DNA of 64,000 nt, from positions 54,463-118,462 of the forward strand of contig NZ_KB899814.1 of NCBI RefSeq assembly GCF_000378425.1. The letters are read 5' to 3'. The notes under the pieces were generated by a model that was not told the DNA's origin, did no database searches, and saw nothing but the letters and a program-made list of their open reading frames with translations. Shown here piece by piece: positions 34,090 through 43,796 of this stretch (its first letter is position 1; the number at the start of each line of letters is the position of its first letter). Both the position numbers and the translations under genes were made by a program. Origin of the DNA: Cohnella laeviribosi DSM 21336. Its GTDB lineage: Bacteria; Bacillota; Bacilli; Paenibacillales; Paenibacillaceae.

Positions 34090-35838
34090 TTATGACGCCT
34101 CGACAAACGCCTCCAGCTGCTGGCGATCGTACTGCTCCCTGTACCAGCCGCCGCGCCGCAGCAGCTCCTCGTGCGTTCCTTCTTCCACGATCCGCCCTTC
34201 GTCAAGCACGATGATCCAGTCCGCATGCTGAACCGCCGACAGCCGGTGCGTCGCAATGAGCGTCGTCTTGCCCGCCCGTTCCTTGCGGATGCCGTCGATG
34301 ATTTCGGCTTCCGTCTTCGCGTCGACCGCGGACAGCGCGTCGTCCAAAATCAGAATTTCCGGGTTGGCGATAAGCGCCCGCGCGATGCTGACCCGCTGCT
34401 TCTGCCCGCCGGACAGCGCCACGCCCTTCTCGCCGACCAGCGTCTCCAGCCCATCCGGCAAAAACGCGATGTCCTTGGCGAACGAAGCGCGCTCCAGCGC
34501 ACGTTTCAGTTCCTCCTCCGTCGCGTTGTCGCGGCCGAACAAAATATTTTCGCGGATTGAACGCGAGAACAGAATCGGCTGCTGCGGAACGTAGCCGATC
34601 CAGCCGATCAGCCTGTCGATGGCGATCTGTTCGAGCGGCACGCCCGAAACCGAGATTTCGCCGCGGCCGAGCGGGTATTCGCGCAGAAGCTGCTTCAGCA
34701 GCGTCGTCTTCCCGCTTCCGGTCCGCCCTACGATGCCCAGCGTCTTTCCCCGTTCCAACGTGAGCGAGACGTCGACCAGATTGTCGACGGCGGAGCTGGG
34801 ATAACGGAAGGAAACGCCGCGGAACGCGATCGCCCCGGGCTTCTCCAGCTCGACAAGACGCTCTCCGTCCTCCACGTCCGGCCGGTATCCGAGCGTCTCG
34901 TTCACCCGGTCGAGCGAAGCGTTGCCCCGCTGCATGACGTTGATCAGCTCCCCGATCGCAAACATCGGCCAGATCAGCATGCCGAGAAAGACGTTGAAGG
35001 ACACCAGCTCGCCAAGCGTAATCTCGTTGCGGAACACCAGGTACCCACCATAGCACAGGCCGATCAGATAACTCAGATTGACCAGAATTTTGTTCGTCGG
35101 CTCGAACAGCGCGTCGATCTTCGCGACCTCGATGTTTTTGGCGAGCACCTCGCTTGTTTTCGCATGGAACCTCTCCCGGTCCGCTTCCTCCTGCACATAC
35201 GCCCGGATCACGCGTACGCCGGACACCGATTCCAGCACCTGGTCGTTCAGTTCGCCGAACGCGTTCTGGGCGCGCGTAAAGCGCTCGTGAATCTTTTTGC
35301 CGAACGTCTGCATGAGCACCGCCAAGAGCGGCAGCGGCAGCAGCGCCGCCAGCGTCAGCTTCCAGCTGATCAGCACCGCCATCATGAACAGAACCGTCAG
35401 CATGAACAGCGTCGAATCGATCAAGGTCAAAATGCCGAAGCCCGCGGTGTTCGAAATCGCCCACAGGTCGTTGGTCGCGCGGGCCATCAAGTCTCCCGTC
35501 CGGTTCCGCTCGTAGAAGGTCGGCGTCATTTTCAGAAAATGGCGCATGAGCCGCTTGCGCAGCAGCCTCTCCAGCAGGAACGCCCCGCCGAAAAGCTTGC
35601 GCATCCAGATGTAATTGATGACGTAGCCGAGCGCCGTCAAGCCCGCCAGCAGAAGCAGCGTCTCGTAAAACCGCGCCTGCCCGATCGTGCCCTGATGGAT
35701 GCCGTCAATGATCGAGCCCAGCATCTTGGGCGGAATGACGTCGATGACGCCGGCCAGCGTCAGCAGAACGACGGCCACCAAATACCGGCGCCAATGCAGA
35801 CGGAAAAACCATCCCAGCTTTCGCAATACCGTAAACAT
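34090..35838 (-). CDS. bmrC: Multidrug ABC exporter half, BmrC (YheI)-like
   Basis: 582 residues (BmrC has 585). Membrane domain then ATPase with Walker A 'GIVGRTGSGKTTL', canonical signature 'VALSGGQKQR' and Walker B 'LILDDALSAVDA', where Asp replaces the catalytic Glu. Together with BmrD, whose signature is degenerate but whose Glu is intact, this gives one consensus and one degenerate ATP site, as in known heterodimeric exporters. Preceded by the attenuator at 35928-36136. Confidence 0.87.
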   Translation of the reverse strand: MFTVLRKLGWFFRLHWRRYLVAVVLLTLAGVIDVIPPKMLGSIIDGIHQGTIGQARFYETLLLLAGLTALGYVINYIWMRKLFGGAFLLERLLRKRLMRHFLKMTPTFYERNRTGDLMARATNDLWAISNTAGFGILTLIDSTLFMLTVLFMMAVLISWKLTLAALLPLPLLAVLMQTFGKKIHERFTRAQNAFGELNDQVLESVSGVRVIRAYVQEEADRERFHAKTSEVLAKNIEVAKIDALFEPTNKILVNLSYLIGLCYGGYLVFRNEITLGELVSFNVFLGMLIWPMFAIGELINVMQRGNASLDRVNETLGYRPDVEDGERLVELEKPGAIAFRGVSFRYPSSAVDNLVDVSLTLERGKTLGIVGRTGSGKTTLLKQLLREYPLGRGEISVSGVPLEQIAIDRLIGWIGYVPQQPILFSRSIRENILFGRDNATEEELKRALERASFAKDIAFLPDGLETLVGEKGVALSGGQKQRVSIARALIANPEILILDDALSAVDAKTEAEIIDGIRKERAGKTTLIATHRLSAVQHADWIIVLDEGRIVEEGTHEELLRRGGWYREQYDRQQLEAFVEAS

Positions 35839-35927
35839 CTATTCTCCTCGCCTCTCTTTCTTGCCTTGCCTTTTTTGCCGAACGGCCGCGCCGGTCGGTC
35901 CAGAGTGCATCCGCCTTAACGGAGAAA

Positions 35928-35957
35928 CAAAAAAACGTACCGCTCGTAAGCGATACG
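35928..35957 (-). terminator. Second leader terminator of bmrCD
   Basis: On the minus strand CGTATCGCT, loop TACG, AGCGGTACG, then seven Ts. It lies about 90 bases upstream of bmrC and downstream of the first terminator, so it is a second stop in the same leader. Arms pair with one mismatch. Confidence 0.65.
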
Positions 35958-36005
35958 CCCTCTTCCGACAAAACCACTCGAACATTTGTTCGATCTTGTC
36001 GATGC

Positions 36006-36044
36006 AAAAAGGGCGCACGATTACGAGAACGTAACCATGCGCCC
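36006..36044 (-). terminator. Attenuator terminator of bmrCD
   Basis: On the minus strand GGGCGCATGGTTACG, loop TTCT, CGTAATCGTGCGCCC, then TTTTT (36006-36010). Its 3' arm AATCGTGCGC (complement of 36013-36022) can instead pair with GCGCACGATT inside the leader peptide's last codons (36061-36070), giving mutually exclusive anti-terminator and terminator. Confidence 0.85.
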
Positions 36045-36058
36045 GACTGTTATCCGGA

Positions 36059-36136
36059 TCAATCGTGCGCGAATGGATTACGTTCGACGTCATACCGGCG
36101 GCGGCCTGCCGTTGGAACACCCATATGGTTAAGCAT
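36059..36136 (-). CDS. Leader peptide of the bmrCD attenuator (BmrB-like)
   Basis: 25 codons, starting 'MLNHMGVP' and ending 'NPFAHD', preceded by AGAAAGGGGTG. It carries three consecutive Arg codons. The ribosome translating or stalling on it covers the anti-terminator strand in its last codons. This is the arrangement described for bmrB in B. subtilis, where inhibitors that stall the ribosome release the exporter genes. The sequence is unlike what I recall of BmrB itself, so only the arrangement is shared. Confidence 0.75.
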   Translation of the reverse strand: MLNHMGVPTAGRRRYDVERNPFAHD

Positions 36137-36173
36137 CGAACGCACCCCTTTCTGAAATTGAAATCTATTTGAC

Positions 36174-36202
36174 ACTTTACCATCGCGTGGAAGTGCTGTC
36201 AA
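36174..36202 (-). promoter_or_regulatory. Promoter of the bmrCD leader
   Basis: On the minus strand TTGACA (36197-36202), exactly 17 bases, TAAAGT (36174-36179). A near-consensus sigma-A promoter about 40 bases upstream of the leader peptide start. 36203-36313 shows nothing else. Confidence 0.85.
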
Positions 36203-36313
36203 TTGGTTTTTTTCCATTTGGCACATTTTTTGTTTAGGAGAAGAAATCGCCGACTTAGGTCAGAACGTCCGACAACGGCCCTGATTATGACTCGATGAGC
36301 GGAGCCGAAAACG

Positions 36314-36346
36314 CAAAAAACCCCCGATCCCGCAAGATCGAAGGTT
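36314..36346 (-). terminator. Terminator of the htrA-CxxH/CxxC transcript
   Basis: On the minus strand AACCTTCGATC, loop, GATCGGGGGTT, followed by TTTTTGCG. Weak but properly placed stem 40 bases after the small gene. Confidence 0.6.
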
Positions 36347-36387
36347 CTCTCGATGCGTATGCGCTTGCGCCGCCTTTTCTCGCCGCA

Positions 36388-36555
36388 TTACACGACCAGC
36401 ACGACGGCCGGCTCCTCGCACCACTCGCAGCGCTCCGGCGGCTTCCAAGCGGAAAACGTCGTCGTTCTCAGATCCACCAGGTCCGGCGCATCCTCATATT
36501 CGTCGACGAACTTGTCGATCGCAAGCTCCACATGCTCCTTGCAAACACAATACAT
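36388..36555 (-). CDS. CxxH/CxxC protein (BA_5709 family)
   Basis: 55 residues: 'MYCVCKEHVE' at the N-terminus (CKEH) and 'ERCEWCEEPA' near the end (CxxC), an obvious metal-binding pair. The family is normally found between htrA and rlmH, and indeed htrA is 15 bases upstream, but rlmH is 20 kb away, with inserted or rearranged DNA in between. Function unknown. Too short to be conspicuous, but the match is good. Confidence 0.9.
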   Translation of the reverse strand: MYCVCKEHVELAIDKFVDEYEDAPDLVDLRTTTFSAWKPPERCEWCEEPAVVLVV

Positions 36556-36570
36556 GCTGCCTAATCCTTC

Positions 36571-37872
36571 CTACTCGATGTCATCGTCTTTCTCTGTCAG
36601 CGTGACGCCGACCTCCTGCTTCTTGCCGTCGCGATAGTACGTTACCGTCAGCGTTTCCCCGATTTTCTTGTGATTATACAAATATTTGCGCAGCTCCATC
36701 GTGCTGCCGATATCGGTGTCGTCGAGCCTTACGATCAAGTCGTTCAGCTTAAGGCCCGCCTTCTTCGCCGGCCCGACCGCTTCCAGCACGACTACGCCTT
36801 TCTTCACGCCATCGGGCACGATAAGCGGCGGCGCATCTTCGTCTTCGCCCGCTTTGGCCGATTCTTCGGAATCCCCGGATTCCTCGCCGAACGGATCGTC
36901 ATCCTCCGCGTTGTAATCAAGGTATACCGACAAATCCATCGAATAAACGCCGAGATAGGGACGCCGCACTTTCCCGTGCTCCTCCAGCTCCCGAACGACC
37001 GGCATGACGTCATGGATCGGCAGCGCGAACCCGATCCCTTCGACCCCCATGTCCGCCACCTTCATGCTGTTGATGCCGACCAGTTCCCCGTCCAGATTGA
37101 CGAGCGCGCCCCCGCTGTTGCCGGGATTGATCGGCGCGGAGATTTGAATGACCTCTTCTTCCCAGTCGTACACGCCGTCCTGATTGAGCGACACCGGAAT
37201 CACCCGGTTCAGGTTGGAGACGATGCCGTCTGTCAGCGAATCGCTAAAGCCGAGCGGGTTGCCGATGGCGATCACCGTTTCCCCTTCCCTCAGCTTCGTC
37301 GAATCGCCGATCTCGGCCACCGCGTCGATACCCTTGCCGTCCACCTCGAGCACGGCCAGATCGGTGATCGTGTCCTTGCCGACGATGGACGCCTCCTTCT
37401 TCTCGCCGCTCAGCAGCATAATCTGCACGTGCTTTGAACCCTGGATGACGTGCGCGTTCGTAATGATCCGGGCTTTGCCGCCCTTCTTCTCGTAGATGAC
37501 GCCGGAACCGAGACTTGCGTTCGTCATCGCATGATGGTCTTCTTCGTCCGGTTTCGGCTTCTCCGTCCGATTGATGATGCTGACGACGGCGGGACGGACC
37601 TTGGCCGCGGCGTTGATGATCCGCTCCGACGTTTCGACGATCGGCGGGCCGCTATAGGCGGCCGGCAGACTTTTCGGCTCTCCCTCCCGCATGATAAACG
37701 TAAACAGAAAGGCCACCACAAGCGAGCTGACGAACGATGAAATCAGCGCAACGCGAAACATCGACCCTTGCCGGTAGCCGCCGCTTCGCGATGACCCTTG
37801 CCATCCCCGATGCCAGTTGCGGACTCTGCGCCTTACGCGGGTGGAAAAAAAATCATCGTCAAAGAAGCTCAT
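36571..37872 (-). CDS. htrA: HtrA-type trypsin-like serine protease with PDZ domain
   Basis: 433 residues. One N-terminal membrane anchor ('VALISSFVSSLVVAFLFTFIM'-like, about residues 45-65), protease triad in 'IITNAHVIQG' (His), 'DTITDLAVLEV' (Asp) and 'NPGNSGGALVN' (Ser), then a PDZ domain ('GLKLNDLIVRLDDTDI'). An acidic insert of about 30 residues lies between. Cell-surface quality control. Last large gene of the walRK cluster, the same as B. subtilis htrC (yyxA). The ATG at 37872 has AAGGAAGG eight bases before it; the GTG at 37881 is an alternative. Confidence 0.93.
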   Translation of the reverse strand: MSFFDDDFFSTRVRRRVRNWHRGWQGSSRSGGYRQGSMFRVALISSFVSSLVVAFLFTFIMREGEPKSLPAAYSGPPIVETSERIINAAAKVRPAVVSIINRTEKPKPDEEDHHAMTNASLGSGVIYEKKGGKARIITNAHVIQGSKHVQIMLLSGEKKEASIVGKDTITDLAVLEVDGKGIDAVAEIGDSTKLREGETVIAIGNPLGFSDSLTDGIVSNLNRVIPVSLNQDGVYDWEEEVIQISAPINPGNSGGALVNLDGELVGINSMKVADMGVEGIGFALPIHDVMPVVRELEEHGKVRRPYLGVYSMDLSVYLDYNAEDDDPFGEESGDSEESAKAGEDEDAPPLIVPDGVKKGVVVLEAVGPAKKAGLKLNDLIVRLDDTDIGSTMELRKYLYNHKKIGETLTVTYYRDGKKQEVGVTLTEKDDDIE

Positions 37873-38064
37873 GCGATGCACCTTCCTTTAGGGAGTGCTG
37901 CTCCCTATGCCGTAAACGGGAAACGTTCAATCGATTCCCCTCTATCGATCAGCGATTTGTCTAAAATACTAATCCAATTGAAGGCGCGAAGCAAGAGCGC
38001 CTGATCCTGTATTGGCTATGTAAAGAAAGGAAATAAAGCCAATTGTGCCGAGCCCGCTTCAAGG

Positions 38065-38865
38065 CTACACCTCGTCCCAGGGCGTCGGGCGATCCGCATA
38101 CGTCTCGCACAGCGCAAACTCGTGTTTTTGATAGAAAAATCCGTTGTCTTCCAAAATAGTATTCACCGTCAGCTTCGCCAAGTCCATCAAGTTGTGCTCC
38201 TGGCTCAGATGGGCGAGATACACCCGGCGGAGATCGCCCGACTCGAGCAGCCGGCACAGCGCCTCGCCGGCCGCATCGTTGGACAGATGGCCGCTGTCGC
38301 CGAGAATCCGGCGTTTGATATTCCACGGATAACGCCCCATCCGCAGCATATTGATGTCGTGATTCGCTTCCAGCACCAGCACATCCGATTGCTTCAGCTG
38401 CTGCATCACCTTGTCGCTGACATACCCGAGGTCCGTAGCCAGACTCAGCTTGCGCCCGGAGGACTGGAAGCAATAGCCGACCGGTTCCGCCGCGTCGTGC
38501 GAAATGGCGTACGATTCGATCCGCAAATCGTAAAGCTCCATCGCGCTCCCCGTGGGCAGGATATGCCGCTGGTCGTCAGGCAATTCGCCGATGCTTTTGT
38601 ACATCGCCGCCCACGTCTTCTCGTTCGCATACACCGGAAGCCGGAACTTGCGAGCCAACGCTCCAAGTCCCCTAATATGGTCGGAATGCTCGTGCGTCAC
38701 GAGGATCGCGTCCACATCGGCGCCGGTCAGATCCCGTTCCTTCATGAGTTCTTCCACTTTTTTTGCGCTCAGGCCGACATCGACCAGCACCGTTGCCGCG
38801 TCCGAGGAGACGACGGTGGCGTTGCCGGTCGAGCCGCTGCACAATACGCTAAATCGCAATCCCAT
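38065..38865 (-). CDS. yycJ: YycJ/WalJ metallo-beta-lactamase-fold hydrolase
   Basis: 266 residues. The fold's signature 'ILVTHEHSDHIRGLG' is near residue 60, with 'GSTGNATVV' at the start and 'LVLEANHD' and 'LAHLSQEHNL' later. A conserved member of the walRK cluster; linked in Gram-positives to DNA-replication/cell-division coordination and possibly nuclease activity, without a proven substrate. ATG at 38865 (family start 'MGLRFSVLCSGSTGN'), ribosome site GAGAGG. Confidence 0.92.
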   Translation of the reverse strand: MGLRFSVLCSGSTGNATVVSSDAATVLVDVGLSAKKVEELMKERDLTGADVDAILVTHEHSDHIRGLGALARKFRLPVYANEKTWAAMYKSIGELPDDQRHILPTGSAMELYDLRIESYAISHDAAEPVGYCFQSSGRKLSLATDLGYVSDKVMQQLKQSDVLVLEANHDINMLRMGRYPWNIKRRILGDSGHLSNDAAGEALCRLLESGDLRRVYLAHLSQEHNLMDLAKLTVNTILEDNGFFYQKHEFALCETYADRPTPWDEV

Positions 38866-38984
38866 GTTGAAATTCCTCTCTCTCCCAATCCCGCTGCCTA
38901 TGAAGCCCGAAAACGGCGGCGCGGGGAAAGCCGTTTTCGCTGATGACAACCGCACGCCGAACGAAAGTCCGTAAAGCCGGAACG

Positions 38985-39752
38985 TCAGGAACCGCCGCCG
39001 TCCGCTCCCTGGCTTTTGGCGGCGTCCGATTTGTCGGTTACCACTTCGCTGCTGATCGCGTGCACATAGTAAACTTCACCGTCTTCTAGCAAAACCCTCC
39101 ACGAAGGGGCGGCCACCTGCGTTTCCGAATCGAAAATCGTTTGGCCGTGGTAGCCGAGCTGGATTTCTTTAATGATCGATCCGGCGGGCAAATAGTTCTC
39201 GATCAGGTTTTTGACGACTTTCGCCGCCGGCAGCACCTTTTGGGCGGAACCGCCTTCCGACGGCAAAATGGAGATGATATCCTGCGTGTAGCCGTTGATT
39301 TTCTGGTTGCTGTAATGCAGTTCGAGCTGCACGTCGAAGATCGGCCGTCCTCCCTCCGTCCGGTCCAACACGAACACGCCTTCCCGGCTCGCCCAGTTGT
39401 CGTAGCGGTATTTGTCCAGATCGGGAATAATCCCGCCCAACTCCTGCTTCAGCTCCTGCTCGACGAACACGATCCTTGAATCCCGCGGCGGATCGATCGG
39501 GATGACGTTGCCGCTGCCCTCCCGTTCCAGCTTATAGGTAATTTCCTGCATCGCCGGCGTTTCGGTCGGGATCTGGGCTTCCACTTTGATCGATTTTTCC
39601 TGCATTACCTGCTGCGTCTCGGGAGGCAGCGAGGTCCAGTCGACAGCCGAATCGATCCGCTCCTGCCAATTCAGCCACAGCTGATACCCGAGCAGCATGT
39701 TAAGCAGCAAAAAAGCCAGAATCAACACGCTTTTCGTGCGTCCCCAGTCCAT
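38985..39752 (-). CDS. yycI: WalK regulator YycI
   Basis: 255 residues with one membrane segment at the N-terminus ('SVLILAFLLLNMLLGYQLW') and a large extracytoplasmic domain. Together with YycH it binds the membrane part of WalK and dampens it in B. subtilis (in S. aureus the pair activates). Position fourth in the operon and topology identify it; the sequence itself is poorly conserved. Confidence 0.9.
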   Translation of the reverse strand: MDWGRTKSVLILAFLLLNMLLGYQLWLNWQERIDSAVDWTSLPPETQQVMQEKSIKVEAQIPTETPAMQEITYKLEREGSGNVIPIDPPRDSRIVFVEQELKQELGGIIPDLDKYRYDNWASREGVFVLDRTEGGRPIFDVQLELHYSNQKINGYTQDIISILPSEGGSAQKVLPAAKVVKNLIENYLPAGSIIKEIQLGYHGQTIFDSETQVAAPSWRVLLEDGEVYYVHAISSEVVTDKSDAAKSQGADGGGS

Positions 39753-39785
39753 CTCGCCCCTCCTTTGACTTTTGCAAGCCTTATG

Positions 39786-41063
39786 TTAACCGAACGTGCG
39801 AACTTCCCCCGTCGTCAGCCGGATCGCCCATACCGGAGTCAGCAGGACCGACTTGTCCTCCAGCTTCGGCCGGTACGCCGGATAGATCGTTTCGACGACG
39901 CCGCCGCTTGCCGTCTCCCGGATCAGCCGCTTCAGCGCGTCTGCCGCCGGCAGCTTGCGCTGTCCCGTCTTCGTCGGCTCCATATCCAGCGTGATCAGCG
40001 ACCGCTCGTACGAGGACACGACGCCCTGCTGAATCGAAAGCTGCATATAGCCGAAGCGAAACCGCTCGTCCGATTGAATCGGCAGGCCGTTGTAATACTG
40101 CTGGAACCAGACCGCGTTCGCGCCTGCGGTCGCTTCCGTCCGCACCAGCCGATGCATGCCGTTCCAGCCTCCGTGCTGGTTCACAAATTGAACCGCGCTC
40201 GCGATATTGTCCGTCAGGTTGTTCTCGCTGTCGGTCGGAGCGACCGGGTCGGTGTACGTCAGCCAGCCGCCCGCCTGTTCCACCTTGAGGCCGCGCTTGC
40301 CGTCGGTGTAAATTTGCGTGCCGTCCTGGCGGTCCTGGATCGTACGCGTCGTGGTCGGGTCCAAAAACAGGTTGCGCTGCATCTGATCCGGCGTAAACCG
40401 GCTGTAAGCCGCCTTCAGGACGGGGTAGCTTTTGGCCTGAACGGGCACGTAGATGCCGTTCCAATATTGAAACGGCGTCCAATATTGGCCGAAGCCCGTA
40501 TACTGCTGCACGTCCTGAACCGTCAAATCGGCGCGCTGCGATTCGTACACGCTGCGGCCGTCGGAGCTGAAGAAGAACGTGCGCACTTCATCCCGGTCCT
40601 TCCGCGCGAATATCCAGATGCGGGTGATGGAATCGCCCGAGAAGAGAAAATCGCCGTCGATTTTGAATACCCGCTGCAGCAGCTCGAACGGCACGGGGCG
40701 GCCGAAGCGCACCTCGACGCCCAAGTCCTCCTTGCGCACCAGGTCCCAATCCGTCGTCTGGACGGCATCGCGCTGGAAGCCTTTGAATTCGCGGCTTTGC
40801 AATTTGGTCAGCACGATCTGGTAGAAGGTGTCCTGCGGGTAGAAGACCGTATGCCGGTCCTCGCCCATGTGAAGCACAAGCTGCTCGGGAAACAGCAGGT
40901 TTTCGACCTTTTCCTCCGGTCCGAGCGGCTCCATCTTGACATAATCCTGTTCGGTGCCGATCTTGGTTTCCATGCCGGGCGTGCTGTACATCAGGAAATA
41001 GCTCTGCACGAGGCTGAGGACGACAAGAAACGCCAACAGCGCGGTTTTCGCGTTCTCGATCAC
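39786..41063 (-). CDS. yycH: WalK regulator YycH
   Basis: 425 residues, one N-terminal membrane helix ('ALLAFLVVLSLVQSYFLMY') and an extracytoplasmic remainder with the 'LLFPEQLVLHMG' and 'GWLTYTDPVAPT' segments usual in YycH. Overlaps the walK stop by 4 bases, 33 bases before yycI. Forms a complex with YycI and WalK. Confidence 0.92.
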   Translation of the reverse strand: MIENAKTALLAFLVVLSLVQSYFLMYSTPGMETKIGTEQDYVKMEPLGPEEKVENLLFPEQLVLHMGEDRHTVFYPQDTFYQIVLTKLQSREFKGFQRDAVQTTDWDLVRKEDLGVEVRFGRPVPFELLQRVFKIDGDFLFSGDSITRIWIFARKDRDEVRTFFFSSDGRSVYESQRADLTVQDVQQYTGFGQYWTPFQYWNGIYVPVQAKSYPVLKAAYSRFTPDQMQRNLFLDPTTTRTIQDRQDGTQIYTDGKRGLKVEQAGGWLTYTDPVAPTDSENNLTDNIASAVQFVNQHGGWNGMHRLVRTEATAGANAVWFQQYYNGLPIQSDERFRFGYMQLSIQQGVVSSYERSLITLDMEPTKTGQRKLPAADALKRLIRETASGGVVETIYPAYRPKLEDKSVLLTPVWAIRLTTGEVRTFG

Positions 41064-42892
41064 GCGTGCTCACTTCCTTCCTGCGTCGCCGGCAAAGTTA
41101 CGGTAACTTTCGTCCCGATGCCGACCTCGGATTCGAGCTGGATCGTGCCGCCGTGGGCGCGGATAATTTCCCGGGCAATGGACAGGCCCAACCCGGTTCC
41201 GCCCATCCCCCGGGAGCGGGCTTTGTCGACCCGGTAAAAGCGTTCGAAAATGCGCTCGATATCCTTCTTCGGAATGCCGATTCCCGTATCCTGTACGGCG
41301 ATTTCCAACTGTCCGCCCTCGTTCAGCCGGGCCGACAGGTTGACCCGTCCGCCGTCGAGCGTATATTTGATGGCGTTGGACACCAGGTTGTCCAGCACCT
41401 GATCGATGCCGTCGCGGTCCAGCCACACCTGCGGCAAGTTCGACGCAACCTGGACGCCGGCGGTGATCGCCTTTTGCCGGAGCTGAAGCGAGAAGCGGTC
41501 GACGACATCTTCCATAATCTCCTCGACGTCGACCATCTGCCGCCTGAGCGGAGCCTGCTTCGAATCGAACCGCGACAGATGCAAGAGGTCGGTAACCAGA
41601 CGGATCATGCGCTCCGTCTCGCTGCGAATGACGCCGACAAAGCGCTCGGCCAGCGGCGGATCGCTCAGCGCGCCGTCGTCCAGCGCTTCGGCATAGCTCT
41701 TGATCGTCGTTAGCGGCGTGCGAAGCTCATGCGACACGTTGGCGACGAATTCGCGGCGCGCCTGCTCCAGCTTCTCCGCCTCGGTAGCGTCGTGCAGCAC
41801 CGCAATGGCGCCGACGACCCCTTTGTCCCGGCGGCGGATCGGCGTCAGCGTCACGCGGAACAGCAGCGATTCCTCGTCGTCCTTCGCCGGCCGCTCGATC
41901 AGCAGGGTAAACTCCTTGCCTTGCAGCGTCTCGGCGATGGATTCCTTGTCGATGTTCAGGCACTCCGACACGGTCATGCCTTCGATTTGCTCGAGCCCCA
42001 GCATGCTTCGCGCGCGCCGGTTGGCCACAATGACGCGGCCGAGCTCGTCGGTCGCCAGCACGCCGTCGCTCATGTTCGCCAGAATGGAGGCGATTTTCTC
42101 CTTTTCTTCCTCATTGACGGACAGCGCCTCGCTCAGGCGGTCGGTCATTTCGTTAAACGCCATGCTGAGCTGACCGAGCTCGTCGTTGCCGAACACCGGC
42201 ACCCGCTCGTCGAAATTGCCCTCGGCCACCGCCGAGGCTTGACGCGTCAGCGCCTTGATCGGCTGGGTGATCGTGCCGGCCAGCAAAATGCCCAGGATCG
42301 CGGTCAAGCCGAGCGCGAGCAGCATGCCCGAGACGAAAATCCGGTTCACCCGGTCGATCGTCTCGTACATTTCCTTCATCGAGGCGACGATATAGACCGC
42401 GCCTACGATTTTCCCGCCGCTGATGACCGGCTTGGCGATCACCTTCTTGCGGACGTTGTCCTCGTCGATAATTTCCTCGGAGTTGTCGCTGATGCCCTGC
42501 AGCGCGCGGCTGACGAGCAGCGACGTGTTTTTGCGCCCTACGTACGATTGGTGGGACTGCATCGACGTCGTCAGCACCCGTCCGCTTGCGTCCAGCACCT
42601 GCGTCTCCGCGCCGTTAATGCTGAACAGGCTGCTCACCAACTGGCTCAGCTCCGTGCTCGCGTCCTCCGAACGGCCGCCGGAATCGGTCTGCTGCTTGAC
42701 AATGGCGGGTCCCGCCAGCACCGTCAACAGCTGCGCCTGCGCGTTGATGTTGCTCGTAAACGAATTAATCAGCGAGCTCTTCATCGTACTTATAAAATAA
42801 ACCCCGATCAGCTGCACGGCGATCAGGATCAAAAGCAGTACCATAACGATGAGCTTCATCTGAATGGTACGGAACGGGCGGAACGGCTTCAT
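41060..42892 (-). CDS. walK: Sensor kinase WalK (YycG)
   Basis: 610 residues, the family's length. Two membrane helices (about 13-33 and 183-203) around an extracellular Cache-like domain, HAMP ('[22 protein letters not shown]' region), PAS ('[22 protein letters not shown]'), phosphoacceptor '[16 protein letters not shown]' (His near 387) and ATPase with '[13 protein letters not shown]', '[10 protein letters not shown]' and '[12 protein letters not shown]'. Essential regulator of peptidoglycan hydrolases. Overlaps walR by 4 bases. Confidence 0.95.
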   Translation of the reverse strand: MKPFRPFRTIQMKLIVMVLLLILIAVQLIGVYFISTMKSSLINSFTSNINAQAQLLTVLAGPAIVKQQTDSGGRSEDASTELSQLVSSLFSINGAETQVLDASGRVLTTSMQSHQSYVGRKNTSLLVSRALQGISDNSEEIIDEDNVRKKVIAKPVISGGKIVGAVYIVASMKEMYETIDRVNRIFVSGMLLALGLTAILGILLAGTITQPIKALTRQASAVAEGNFDERVPVFGNDELGQLSMAFNEMTDRLSEALSVNEEEKEKIASILANMSDGVLATDELGRVIVANRRARSMLGLEQIEGMTVSECLNIDKESIAETLQGKEFTLLIERPAKDDEESLLFRVTLTPIRRRDKGVVGAIAVLHDATEAEKLEQARREFVANVSHELRTPLTTIKSYAEALDDGALSDPPLAERFVGVIRSETERMIRLVTDLLHLSRFDSKQAPLRRQMVDVEEIMEDVVDRFSLQLRQKAITAGVQVASNLPQVWLDRDGIDQVLDNLVSNAIKYTLDGGRVNLSARLNEGGQLEIAVQDTGIGIPKKDIERIFERFYRVDKARSRGMGGTGLGLSIAREIIRAHGGTIQLESEVGIGTKVTVTLPATQEGSEHA

Positions 42893-43629
42893 CCTCCGTA
42901 CCCGCCCGTCATCTTGGGATTGCGCATCAAATAGCCGAGCCCCCGCCGGGTCAGAATCATTTCCGGCTTGCCGGGATCATCCTCGATCTTCTCCCGCAGC
43001 CGGCGGATCGTGACGTCGACGGTGCGCACGTCGCCGAAATATTCGAAGCCCCATACCGCCTGCAGCAGATGCTCGCGGGTCATCACCTTGCCGCAGTTGC
43101 GGGCAAGATAATGCAGGAGTTCGAATTCGCGATGCGTCAAGTCGAGGGGCTGACCGTTCTTGTACACGACGTACATGTCGGTATCGATGAACAGATTGAA
43201 CAGCTTAAGGCCCTGCCGCTCGTTCTCCGGCGAGGCGTCCCCCTCGGTCCGCGGCATTCCTTCGTTGCGCTGGCGGCGCAGATGCGCCTTGACCCTGGCG
43301 AGCAGCTCCCTTGTGCTGAACGGCTTGGTCACATAGTCGTCCGCTCCGAGCTCCAGTCCAAGAACCTTGTCGAGCTCCGTATCCTTCGCCGTCAGCATGA
43401 TGATCGGCACCGAAAGCCGGCTCCGCACCTCGCGGCACACGTCCATGCCGTCCTTCACCGGCAGCATCAGATCGAGCAAAATAAGATCGGGCCCGGTCTC
43501 GAAAGCAAGCCGGACGGCCTCCTCGCCGTCGAAGGCGCAGACGACCTCGTAACCCTCTTTTTCCAGATTAAACTTCAAAATATCCGCAATGGGCCGTTCG
43601 TCGTCGACCACTAATATTTTTCCTGGCAT
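42889..43629 (-). CDS. walR: Response regulator WalR (YycF)
   Basis: 246 residues: receiver with '[10 protein letters not shown]', '[12 protein letters not shown]' (Asp near 53) and '[12 protein letters not shown]', then an OmpR-type winged helix ending '[31 protein letters not shown]' (in parts). First gene of walR-walK-yycH-yycI-yycJ-htrA. WalR normally activates cell-wall hydrolase genes; the M23 peptidase just upstream is a plausible target, though no WalR box was identified by eye. Confidence 0.95.
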   Translation of the reverse strand: MPGKILVVDDERPIADILKFNLEKEGYEVVCAFDGEEAVRLAFETGPDLILLDLMLPVKDGMDVCREVRSRLSVPIIMLTAKDTELDKVLGLELGADDYVTKPFSTRELLARVKAHLRRQRNEGMPRTEGDASPENERQGLKLFNLFIDTDMYVVYKNGQPLDLTHREFELLHYLARNCGKVMTREHLLQAVWGFEYFGDVRTVDVTIRRLREKIEDDPGKPEMILTRRGLGYLMRNPKMTGGYGG

Positions 43630-43796
43630 GCCGAAACGCCTCCCATCTCCCGGAAAGCTGCTATGATCTTTTTATTTTACCATATCCCTATCGTCTTCCC
43701 AACGCCGCCTTCAGTCGAGAGAATGCGGGGGCCGCCCCCCAGACTCCTTCGTTTCCCCGTGAAGCGGAATCTCCGTCCGGTTCGGCGGCTGCGCGA

